Source of the DNA: Neostapfia colusana
Taxonomy: Eukaryota > Streptophyta > Magnoliopsida > Poales > Poaceae
Assembly: GCA_030760725.1 (NCBI GenBank)
Contig: JASWHV010000017.1
Span: 9,898,959 to 9,962,958 of the forward strand
DNA: 64,000 bases
Direction: 5' to 3'
Position numbers and translations under genes: made by a program. The notes beneath the pieces were generated by a model. That model ran no database searches. It saw only the letters and a program-made list of their open reading frames with translations, and had not been told where the DNA came from. Below, in pieces: positions 47,676 through 56,402 of the stretch (its first letter is position 1; the number at the start of each line of letters is the position of its first letter).

Positions 47676-48763
47676 TGTCGGTACCTGAGATATGGGGTAC
47701 CCACGCGCACAGGGTAAAATGCCTAAGGTACTCGCCCTTCTCCGCAGGGAGAGCTCCGAAGGCGCCACGCGTCCGGCGGGGCCGGACCTCCCTCTCCTCA
47801 GAGGAGAGCTCCGGGCCCGCCACGTGGCATACAGAAGCTGGACCTCCCCCTCCGCGGGAGAGAGGTCCGAAGACGCCACGCGTCCAGCGGGGCCGGACCT
47901 CCCTCTCCGCAGAGGAGAGCTCCGGGCCCGCCACGTGGCATACAGAAGCCGGACCTCCCCCTCCGCGGGGAGAGGTCCGGAGGCTCCACGTGCCCCGCAG
48001 GCCGGACCCTTCTCTCCTCAGAGAAGGGCTCCGGACCCGCCACGTGGCCAGAAGGACGGTGCTGCCCGCCCCCGAGCGGTAGGCAGCGGGCGTAAAGGCG
48101 CCCCACACCTTGCCCGTACAAGGTATTCAAGGCCCGCGTCTTCCCAAGACGCGGAGCACGCGTCTGTCAGGTGCCGTTGCACTCAGTCGCATCACAGACT
48201 GGCGCGCGGTGTCAGAACCTGCCAGCTAATAAACGCTGCGATAAGACATCCCATGCCGCCGGCACCGTCATCAACCACTACGACTAGCGTGCGGCATGGG
48301 CAGGGCGGCAAGATGAAGACTCAGAAGCCTTCGACCAGAGGCAACTACCGGCGTAACTACAGATACGGTAGATAATAGACAATCTTCCCGGGACCACCTG
48401 TCGGGTCCCGGCACCCCTTGTAAGCCGCCCGAGTCCTGGACTATAAAAGGCTCGGGTAGGCGTCGATAGCAAGGGTTCGCATTTTGCAACTCATACGCTA
48501 GCCATACACTCTCAAGCTGTAACTCACCCCCAAGCTCAGGCCCCCGGCCCTGAGCAGCAAGCAATACAGCGAGCTCCATAGCTCGCCGTGGACGTAGGGT
48601 TTTACGCTCCGGCGGCCTGAACCACGTAAACTCTCCGTGTCAAGCTCTCACTAACTCGTCCATCTGCGCAAGCTCTCCGCTAGGAACTAGCCCCTCCGAA
48701 AAAAGAACCTCCGCGGGCTGCCCAGTGCAGGCCCGGGGGAAGTATCGACCGAACACTTCGACA
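47676..48763 (+). mobile_element. D 3' LTR
   Basis: 1088 bp, TGTCGGTACCTGAG to CGAACACTTCGACA, preceded by the boundary CCCGGGGGCCAC, a G-rich stretch in the polypurine-tract position that is not a typical tract. TATA box at 48442-48448. Followed by the target duplication GCTGC (48764-48768). Confidence 0.93.
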
Positions 48764-48768
48764 GCTGC

Positions 48769-49550
48769 CATGCAAATACGTCAACGTTGTGCCGGAGGAA
48801 GGTGACGAGCGCGCCTTCCTATTTGCTATCCAGGTCCCCGGCTACCCGGGTGGTCTGGGTGGCTTCGGCGCTGACTTGGATGACCTTTAAAGGGACGTCG
48901 CCCTCGTCGAGGGGTTGCACCCGGGGTGCTGTGGTGGAGGCACGGTGGCGTGCACTCGGGTGGAGCTGGTCTGGTTCTGCACTTCCAGGGGCTGGTGCTC
49001 CAGCTGTTGCAAGCGCTTGGAGTTTTTCCAAGGCCGACACTGCAGCAGTGCGGTCTCCACGAATCCTGAGGACGCTTGTTGGTGTAGGCATCTTCAGGAC
49101 GAGGTAGCCGTAGTGGGCTACTGCCATGAATCGGTACAGGGCTGGCCTGCCAATTATGGCGTTGAAGGGGAGGTCGATCTCCGCTACGTCGAACAGAATG
49201 TATTCTGTCCGATAGCTGTCCGGAGCTCCGAAGGTCACCGGGAGGCTGATGTTGCCGTAGGGAACGACCTGCCCCGGCCCTACTCCTGAGAACGGGCTCG
49301 ACGGGGTGAGCTTGGCCATCGGGATCTGCAGCTTCTGGAAAGCTGCACGGCTGATGAGGTTCAGCCCAGCTCCGCCATCCACCAAAACATGGTACATCCT
49401 CACGTTGGCGATGGTGGGTGCTACCAAGAGCGGTAGATGGCCGGCCCCAGCCATGTTCCTGGGGCAGTCGGTGGTGTCAAAGCTGATGGGAGTTTCCATC
49501 CACTTGAGGTGCGGTACGGCACTTGGGGGTGGAGCCATCAACACTACCGC
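48769..49550 (-). pseudogene. pol: G protease region
   Basis: Minus-strand frame 48819-49544 with the aspartic protease motif LVDGGAGLNLIS, PFNAIIGRPALYRFMAV (the LLG/IIGR region) and the upstream HLKWMETPISFD. It is in the same frame as the end of gag (49551-50117), separated by a TGA at 49551, and closes with TAG at 48819. The same frame then continues EGALVTFLRHNVDVFAWQ, the start of the RT region, up to the D insertion. Gag, protease and RT were thus originally one polyprotein frame. Confidence 0.85.
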
Positions 49551-51366
49551 TCAGCGCAGGGTCTTAACTGCGCTTCGGGACGAGGGGTCGCCGGACCCGC
49601 CGTATATGACGTAGAGCTTCTTTCGACGCTCATCATCGCTGGAGCTGGAGTCCTCATGGTTGCGCACCGCCTTCATGGCGCCCTGAGGCTCCTGGAACTC
49701 CACTTGGTGGTCGACGCTGTCTGGGACGTCGACCTTCTGTTTACCCTCCCTTTGGCAGAAGGGTGGAGCATCAGTCCGCTGCTGCTTCCCTTTGCGGAAG
49801 CGCTCCGCGAGCTTCGGGATCTCCCGGCACTCGGCAGTAGTATGGCGACAGCTGCCGTGCACGGGGCATAGCTTGTCTTGATCACCTTCTGGGGCTGGTG
49901 ACTGTCGCTGCCTCTTGTCGGGGCGCGGCCCCCGAGCTCCACTGGGTGCCGCTGCTGCGGCGACGGGGGCTGCGGCCGGCGATTCCATCTTGCCTCTGCC
50001 TCGGTTCTTGGCCTTCTTGCTGCCTCCATAGGAAGCAGCGCCAGACCCGGCGGCTGTCCACCTGACTCGGAGGTCGGCAGTGAGTGCCAGTTCCGCCCTT
50101 CGGTTGCTCTGGCGCACTTGTCTGCCAGGCTCAAGGGCTCAGAGACATCGTGGACCTCTCTGGTCACGAGCTTCTCGAGCATCTTCTTGTCTCGGACACC
50201 TTGCCGGAACGCCACCACCACAGAAGCGTTTTGGATGTGTGGGATGGTGTTCCGCACCTGGGAGAACCGCTGGATGAAGGAGCGCAGCGACTCTTCAGCT
50301 TGTTGCTGGATGGCGTGGAGGTCGAGCTCCGTGCCAGGCCGGGTGTAGGAACTGCCAAAGTTGGCGATGAACTACCGGCAGAGCTCTCCCCAGGAAGTTA
50401 TGGAGCCCTGGGGGAGGTTCATGAGCCAAGACCGGGCTGGGCAGGTCAAGGCGACGGGGAAGTAGTTGGCCATGACGGCCTCATCCCCTCCTGCGGCAAG
50501 TACGGGGTGGAGTAGATCTGGAGAAACTCCACCCGGTTGACGCTGCCGTCGTAGTTCTCCGGCAGGTGCGGCCGAAACTTGCGCGGCCACCTCGCGAAGC
50601 GAAGGTGGGGCGCCAGGGCCACACACCCTGCCCCTGTTGCTGCAGGCGTTGGTGCCGCGAACGCTTGGTTCACCGCTGGCACAGTGTACCTCGGTATGGG
50701 CAAGGCTGCTCCATAGACCGGGGACGCCGTTTGCAGGGCATATGGCTGTGGCATATGCTGCGCGGCGTACGCCTGGGGCAGAGATCGCGTGGCGAAGGTC
50801 TGCGCCTCAGGCTGGGTCGAGGCTGACGTTATGCTGTCGCCAGCCTCTTGGTTGCGACGCCTTTCTCGACGTCGCTCGAGGTACACCCGGGCATTCTGGC
50901 CCAAGTGGCACCGTTCCAGCTCTGTCCTCAGGCCCGTCGACTGAAGCCTGGTGGAGCTGGAATCCGCCGTCAGTCCGTCAACCGTTGGCGTGCGTGTCAG
51001 CGACACAGCTGGTTTGCCGGAGCGTCATCCCGGCGGAAGTCGAGGGTTTGCAGCGGCGACGACGAGGCGGTCTACCTCGCGAATCCACTGCTGGGTCGCT
51101 GCCTGAGGCGCGTCCCCAGCAGGTGGATTGCGCAGTAGCGCTCTTGCTGCAGCTAGCGCGCCCCCGTGGGGAACGCCCAGCGCCGCAGAAGATCTTATGC
51201 TAGCTGCAGCCTGCATTGCCGGAGTCGGCGTTGCCGGAGTTGGCTGCTGGCTTCCAGCTTGCGCCGACACACTCCGTCTAGAGTGTGTCGACACGTACTC
51301 CCCGCTAGTCACGGTCCGTCGTGAACGCGGGGGAGGAGAGCTTGCCGCTGAAGGAAGCTTGGTCAT
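49551..51366 (-). pseudogene. gag: G gag with nonsense codons and frameshifts
   Basis: The ATG at 51366 starts MTKLPSAASSPPPRSRRTV. A TGA at 51025-51027 replaces the CGA seen in E; the frame continues to about 50500 (LERRRERRRNQEAGDS, LPENYDGSVNRVEFLQIYS). A one-base loss near 50510 shifts it into 50372-50626 (DEAVMANYFPVAL..), which ends at TAG where D and E have CAG (GELCR*FIANFG). Later pieces carry VVAFRQGVRDKKMLEKL and the knuckle CPVHGSCRHTTAEC. Several breaks are C-to-T or G-to-A changes relative to D and E. Confidence 0.87.
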
Positions 51367-51421
51367 CTTCGTCGGCAGAAGCTCGTCGCGCAAGGGAAAA
51401 ACCCCTACCTGGCGCGTCAAA

Positions 51422-51650
51422 TGTCGAAGTGTGTGGTCGACACTTCCCCTGGACCTGCACTGGGCAGCCTGTGGAGGTTCTTTTTCGGAGTGGCTAGTCG
51501 CTTGCGGAGAGCTTAAGCGTAGGGACGAGTTAAGGAGGAGCTTGACACGGCAAGTTTTACGTGGTTCGGGCCGCCGGAGCGTAAAACCCTACGTCCACGG
51601 CGAGCTGAGGCGCTCGCTGTATTGCTTGTTGCTCAGAACCGGAGTCCTGA
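51422..51650 (-). mobile_element. G 5' LTR remnant (R/U5 end only)
   Basis: Plus strand TGTCGAAGTGTGTGG, up to CGGAGTCCTGA, where sister LTRs continue GCTTGGGG. Here m5 satellite (TTGGTTGGACGGGAC) follows directly. About 850 bp of LTR, including U3 and the TATA box, is deleted. The PBS region lies just left of it (TTTGACGCGCCAGGTAG on the minus strand, one change from the consensus). Confidence 0.88.
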
Positions 51651-52375
51651 TTGGTTGGACGGGACATAAACAAAATGCACGTCTGGACGCTGCAACTTGA
51701 TTGTTTTGCATGCGTGGATGGCCATCTAGGTCAAAATCAGGAAAGTCAGTAAAACAAATCGAGTCCCGGGAGGCCGGATTGGACCTTGATGTAAGTCACA
51801 TCCGTTCAGTGCAACTTGATGGTTTCGCATGCACGGATGGTGATATGGGTTGAAATTAGGAATGTCGGCCAAACTCACGAACCCGGGTCCCGGATGGTCG
51901 AACGGGATCTTGACGGAGTAAACGTCCGGATGGTGTAACTTGAGTGTTTTGTATCCGCGGATGGCCATCTGGATCAAATCAGGGAAAGCCGGTATAACTC
52001 TCAAACTCGGGACTCAGGCGGCCGGACGGGGCCTTAACGAAATATACATCCGGATGGTGCAACTTCATGGTTTTGCATCCATGGATAGCCATCTGGGTCG
52101 AGATAGGAAGCCTCGGGAAAACTCACAAACTCGGGTCTCGGGCGGCCGGACACGTCCTAGATGGAATACACGTTCGGACGGTGCAACTTGATGGTTTTAC
52201 ATGCGCGGATGGCCACCTGGATCGAAATTGGGAAAATATGGAAAAATTAATGAACTTGGGTCCGGTGACATCGGACTGAACCTTGACGGAATACGCGTTC
52301 GGATGGTGCAACAGGATGGTTTTGCATGCGCGGATGGCCATCTGGGTCAAAATCGAGAAAGTCGGTAAATTCGGT
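51651..52375. repeat. Satellite array S4: 0.7 kb fragment
   Basis: Monomers m5 (partial), m6, m7, m8, m1, m2 and m3 (partial), in the same order and orientation as S1-S3, with the m1 landmark at 52107. It lies between G and E, showing that both elements entered the same array. No satellite was seen from 52376 to the window end. Confidence 0.93.
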
Positions 52376-52658
52376 TGTCGGTACCCTCGATATGGGGTAC
52401 CCCCGCGCACAGGGGAAAATGCCTAAGGATCTCGCCCTTTTTCGCAGGGAGAGCTCCGAAGGCGCCACGTGTCCAGCGGGGCCGGACCTCCCTCTCCTCA
52501 GAGGAGAGCTCCGGGCCCGCCCCATGGCCAGCAGCAGCCAGACCTCCCCCCTCCGCGGGGAGAGCTCCGAAGGCGCCACGTGTCCCATGGGGCCGGACCT
52601 CCCTCTCCGCAGAGGAGAGCTCTGGGACCGCGACGTGGACGATAGAAGCCGGACCTCC

Positions 52659-53678
52659 TGATACGGACATCGCTACCGTTGATACAACCACAACACCAGC
52701 CCACTCACCACTCTCAGCTAATCAAGGTCCAATGACACGCGCTCGTGCACGTCAACTTAATTATCAGGTGAATTCATTCCTGGCTGTTCAAAGTAATTAT
52801 CCTTCAAATGGGGACCTATTAAAGCCTTGTGATGACCTTGTTATTATTAGGTGCTTGGGAATTGATCCCGATAGGAGGGATGGAGGGATTAATGCAATAA
52901 AGGCTGCTCCACCTGAGGAGAAATCTTGAGGCTGGGGCCATGTAATAAAGAGAGATTTAGACAAATAAGGAAAGGAATAAGGGAAATCTCGTCCAACTTT
53001 GCTGCTGGGCGAAATTCCCTCTTTCTTCCCCCATTTAAAGATAGATGTGCTATAATAAGGAAAGAAATAGAGGAAATCATATCCTGCCTTGCTGCTGGAT
53101 GGGTTTCCCTCTTTCTTTCCCTATTAAATGGTACTCTATCACAGAAAAAGGAAGGGAATAAGAGAGATCACGTCCTACCTTTGTTGCTGGACGAATTTCC
53201 CTCTTCCCTCCCCTATTTAAGTAGTCCAATAGCTCCTTGATAGGGTGGGTTTTGTTTTCTGTAAGTTTAGCCATTTGCTACTTCCTTGTAACGCAAGTGT
53301 CGACGAGGCCTTCCGATTACTTGAATCAGAACCCCAACTTTTTCACACCCGTGAGTGTTTGCTTGTTATCTTGTTCTTGCTTGTTCTTCGATTGCTTGCA
53401 GGTTCAAGGCTGTTCTTGGCACGGCAAGTACAGCAACAACAGGAGCCGGTATAACTACCGCTAAGGCGCAGCATCCTTGTGGTTGTTGTAGTCGGGTAGC
53501 ACAACGTCGACCTCCACCCAAATCGTAGTTACCAGGAGACGGTGTAACTGTCGCTCAAGGCGCCACACCATTCTAGTTGTGGTAGTCGGGCAGCCAACGT
53601 CGGCCTCCACCAAATTCGTTCATTACCAACATCTCTCATCGAAAGATAGGGCATCCCCCGTACCCGTTGGGTTCATCA
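52659..53678 (+). mobile_element. N2: solo LTR (TGAT...ATCA family) nested in the E LTR
   Basis: 1020 bp, TGATACGGACATCG to GGGTTCATCA, with a perfect 5 bp target duplication CCTCC (52654-52658 and 53679-53683). Inverted homologue of N1. It contains three imperfect ~80 bp repeats (about 52960-53225) and a TATA-like CTATTTAAG at about 53213. The plus strand is taken as sense because its first 270 bp read as the end of a polyprotein. Confidence 0.9.
52660..52929 (+). CDS. Polyprotein C-terminal tail encoded inside the N2 LTR
   Basis: Open frame from the second base of the LTR to TGA at 52927-52929, about 89 codons, including ANQGPMTRARARQLNYQV and a following NGDLLKPCDDLVIIR. GPxTRARAxQL segments occur at the C-termini of grass Ty3/gypsy polyproteins. 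In CRM-type centromeric chromoviruses the integrase end is known to run into the 3' LTR. This suggests N1 and N2 come from an element with such an overlap. With no pol upstream it is a fragment; the upstream part of the open frame (from 52375) is E LTR sequence read by chance. Confidence 0.6.
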   Translation, partial: DTDIATVDTTTTPAHSPLSANQGPMTRARARQLNYQVNSFLAVQSNYPSNGDLLKPCDDLVIIRCLGIDPDRRDGGINAIKAAPPEEKS

Positions 53679-54576
53679 CCTCCCCCCTCCGCGGGGAGAG
53701 GTCCGAAGGCTCCACGTGTCCCGCGGGGCCGGACCTCCCTCTCCTCAGAGGAGAGCTCCGGGCCTGCCACGTGGCCGATAGAAGCCGGACCTCCCCCCTC
53801 CACAGGGAGAGGTCCGAAGGCTCCACGTGTCCCGCAGGGCCGGACCTCCCTCTCCTCAGAGGAGATCTCCAGGCCCACCACGTGGCCAGCAGGACGGCGC
53901 TGCCTGCCCCCGCGCGGTAGGCAGCAGGCGTAAAGACGCACCATACCTTACCCGTACAAGGTATTCAAGGCCCGCACCTTCCCAAGACGCGGAGACGCGG
54001 AGCACGCCTCTGTCAGGTGCCGTTGCGCCCAGTCGCATCACAGACTGGCGCGCGTGTCAGAGCCTGCCAGCCAATAAACACAGCGACAAGACATCCCCTG
54101 CCACCCCCGCCGTCATCAACCACTACGACTAGCTTGCAGCATGGACAGGGCAGCAGAACGAAGACTCGGAAGCCTTCGCTAGAGACAACTACTGACATAA
54201 CATCAGATACGATAGTCGGCAAGCAATCTCCCCGGGACCCCCCCTGGTAAGCCGCTCGAGCCTTGGACTATAAGGCTCGGGTAGGCAACGTTAGCAAGGG
54301 TTCGAGCTCGGTGAACTCGCACCCTAGGCATCACTCATCCTCAAGCTCAGGACTCCGGTTCTGAGCAACAAGCAATACAGCGAGCACCTCTACTCACCGT
54401 GGACGTAGGGTTTTACGCTCCGGCGGCCTGAACCACGTAAAACTCACCGTGTCAAGCTTCTCCCTGACTCGTCCCTAACGCTGAAGCTCTCCGCAAGCGA
54501 CTAGCCCCACCGAAAAAGAACCTCCGCGGGCTGCCCAGAGCAGGTCCGGGGGAAGTGTCGACCACACACTTTGACA

Positions 54577-54593
54577 TTTGGCGCGCCAGGTAG
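54577..54593 (+). other. E primer-binding-site region
   Basis: TTTGGCGCGCCAGGTAG directly after the LTR end at 54576. Same site as in D and A. Confidence 0.78.
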
Positions 54594-54632
54594 GGGGCTT
54601 TTCCCTTGCGCGATGAGCTTCTGCCGACGAAG

Positions 54633-56402
54633 ATGATGAAGCTTCCTTCAGCGGCAAGCTCTCCTCCCCCGCGTTCACGACGGACCGTGACTAGCGGGGA
54701 ATACGTGTCGACACACTCAGGACGGAGTGTGTCGGCGCAAGCTGGAAGCCGGCAGCCGACTCCGGCAACGCTGACTCCGGCAATGCAGGCTCCAGCTAGC
54801 GTGAGATCTTCTGCAGCGCTGAGCTTTCCCTATGGGGGCGCGCTAGCTGCAGCAAGAGCGGTACTGCGCAATCCACCTGCTGGGGACACGTCTCAGGCAG
54901 CGACCCAGCAGTGGATTCGCGAAGTAGACCGTCTTGTCGTCGCTGCCGCAAACCCTCGACTTCGGCGGGGACGACGCCCTGGCCAACCGGCTGTGTCGCT
55001 GACGCGCACGCCAACGGTTGACGGGCAGACAGCGGACTCCAGCTCCACCAGGCTCCCATCGACGGACCTGAGGACAGAGCTGGAACGATGCCACTTGGGC
55101 CAAGATGCCCGAGTGTTCCTCGAGCGACGTCGAGAAAGGCGTCGCAACCAAGAGGCCGGCGACAGCATGACATCAGCCTCGACCCTGTCTGAGGTGCAGA
55201 CCTTCGCCACGCGATCTCTGCCCCAGGCATACGCCACGCAGCATATGCCACAGCTATATACCCCGCAAACGGCGCCCCCGGTCTATGGCGCAGCCTTGCC
55301 CATACCCACACAGTGCCAGCAGCGAACCAAGCGTTCACGGCACCAACGCCTGCAGCAACAGGAGCAGGATGTGCGGCCCTGGCGCCCCACCTTCGCTTCA
55401 CGAGGTGGCCGCCGCAAGTTTCAGCCGCACCTGCCCGAGAAGTACGACGGCAGCGTCAACCCGGCGGAGTTCCTCCAGATCTACTCCACCGTCGTCCTTG
55501 CTGCAGGAGGGGACGCGGCCGTCATGGCCAACTACTTCCCCATCGCCCTGACCGGCCCAGCCCGGTCTTGGCTCATGAACCTCCCCCAGGGTTCCATAAC
55601 TTCCTGGGGAGAGCTCTGCCGGCAGTTCACCGCTAACTTCGGCAGTTCCTACACCCGGCCTGGCACGGAGCTCGATCTCCACGCCATCCAGCAACAACCT
55701 GGGGAATCGCTGCGCTCTTTCATCCAGCGGTTCTCCAAGGTATGGAACACCATCCCACATATCCAAAGTGCTTCTATGGTGGTGGCGTTCCGGCAAGGCG
55801 TTCGGGACAAGAAGATGCTCGAGAAGCTCGCGACCAGAGAGGTCCGCGACGTCTCAGAGCTCTTCAGCCTGGCGGACAAGTGCGCCAGAGCAGCAGAAGA
55901 GCGGAACTGGCACTCCCTGCCAGCCTCCGAGTCAGGAGGACAGCCAGGATCTGGCGCCGCTTCCTATGGAAGCGACAAGAAGACCAAGAACCCGGGCGGT
56001 GGCAAGATGAAACCGCCGGCCGCGGCTCCCGTTGCCGCAGCAGCGGCACCCAGTGGGGCTCGGGGGCCGCGCCCCGACAAGAGGCAGCGACAGTCACCGG
56101 CCACGGATGGTGACCAAGGCGAGCTATGCCCCGTGCACGGCACCAGCAATCATACTGCTGCCGTGTGCTGGGACATCCAGAAGCTCGCAGAGCGCTTCCG
56201 CAAAGGGAGGCAACTAAGAGCTGATGCCCCGCCCCTCCCTCAAAGGGAGGGCAAGCAGAAGGTCGACGCCTCAGTCAGTGTCGGCCATCAGGTGGGGTTT
56301 CAGGAGCCTCAGCGCGTGTCACACCCGGTTTTTCCGAAGAACAACCAAGTGAATATCACATGTATGCCGGGATCATTTTCTCATACATGTGATGACAAAT
56401 AG
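54633..56402 (+). CDS. gag: E gag, open frame truncated by F1 insertion
   Basis: The ATG at 54633 (MMKLPSAASSPPPRSRRTV) matches the D and G starts; the frame is open 9 codons earlier from a TTG. Residues to about 561 are gag: Ser/Pro-rich N-terminus, LERRRERRRNQEAGDS, capsid domain (LPEKYDGSVNPAEFLQIYS, SWLMNLPQGSITSWGELC, RSFIQRFSKVWNTIPHIQ, VVAFRQGVRDKKMLEKL), a basic region GARGPRPDKRQRQSP and the knuckle CPVHGTSNHTAAVC (C-x2-H-x4-H-x4-C). At 56317 the F1 LTR begins and the last 27 codons (from SHPVFPKNNQ) are LTR sequence read by chance. It is the only Tat-lineage gag in the window with no internal stop or frameshift before the break, so E may have been a recent or functional copy. The acidic gag tail and pol lie beyond F1/F2, outside the window if they exist. 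Confidence 0.85.
   Translation: MMKLPSAASSPPPRSRRTVTSGEYVSTHSGRSVSAQAGSRQPTPATLTPAMQAPASVRSSAALSFPYGGALAAARAVLRNPPAGDTSQAATQQWIREVDRLVVAAANPRLRRGRRPGQPAVSLTRTPTVDGQTADSSSTRLPSTDLRTELERCHLGQDARVFLERRRERRRNQEAGDSMTSASTLSEVQTFATRSLPQAYATQHMPQLYTPQTAPPVYGAALPIPTQCQQRTKRSRHQRLQQQEQDVRPWRPTFASRGGRRKFQPHLPEKYDGSVNPAEFLQIYSTVVLAAGGDAAVMANYFPIALTGPARSWLMNLPQGSITSWGELCRQFTANFGSSYTRPGTELDLHAIQQQPGESLRSFIQRFSKVWNTIPHIQSASMVVAFRQGVRDKKMLEKLATREVRDVSELFSLADKCARAAEERNWHSLPASESGGQPGSGAASYGSDKKTKNPGGGKMKPPAAAPVAAAAAPSGARGPRPDKRQRQSPATDGDQGELCPVHGTSNHTAAVCWDIQKLAERFRKGRQLRADAPPLPQREGKQKVDASVSVGHQVGFQEPQRVSHPVFPKNNQVNITCMPGSFSHTCDDK

Larger units (their letters stand above)
40694..48763 (+). mobile_element. D: complete non-autonomous Tat-lineage element, no pol
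   Basis: 8.07 kb element bounded by LTRs 40694-41790 and 47676-48763 and by a perfect target duplication GCTGC (40689-40693 and 48764-48768), inserted in the RT region of G in opposite orientation. Internally it has the PBS, gag with frameshifts, a short decayed integrase C-terminus, about 1.4 kb of non-coding sequence and a 575-codon ORF on the opposite strand. Protease, RT, RNase H and the integrase core are absent. The LTRs differ at roughly 15 sites plus one ~8 bp indel (eye count over ~1.09 kb), so the insertion is relatively young. The organisation recalls the known pairing of non-autonomous Dasheng with autonomous RIRE2 in rice. Confidence 0.92.
26791..51650 (-). mobile_element. G: degenerate Tat/RIRE2-lineage element hosting A, C and D
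   Basis: Minus-strand Ty3/gypsy element inserted in satellite. On the plus strand the order is: 3' LTR (26791-27765 plus 33874-33987, split by A), 3' non-coding region with a truncated antisense ORF, integrase C-terminus, solo LTR C, integrase core, RNase H, RT, element D, protease, gag, PBS, and a 5' LTR remnant (51422-51650). Coding order on the minus strand is gag-PR-RT-RH-INT, as expected for Ty3/gypsy. Several frameshifts and stops make it a pseudo-element. The left flank ends ACTCA (m4); the right flank resumes in m5, with about 850 bp of 5' LTR and roughly 150 bp of satellite missing, so no target duplication survives. Confidence 0.88.
52376..54576 (+). mobile_element. E 5' LTR, interrupted by N2
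   Basis: Plus-strand Tat-lineage LTR, TGTCGGTACCCTCG (52376) to CACACTTTGACA (54576); about 1.18 kb without N2. The terminal CTTTGACA differs from the CTTCGACA of the other copies, and the TATA box is reduced to TATAAGG at 54269. The left flank is TCGGT in satellite; the 3' LTR lies outside the window. U3 hairpin/G-box blocks occur on both sides of N2. Confidence 0.88.
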
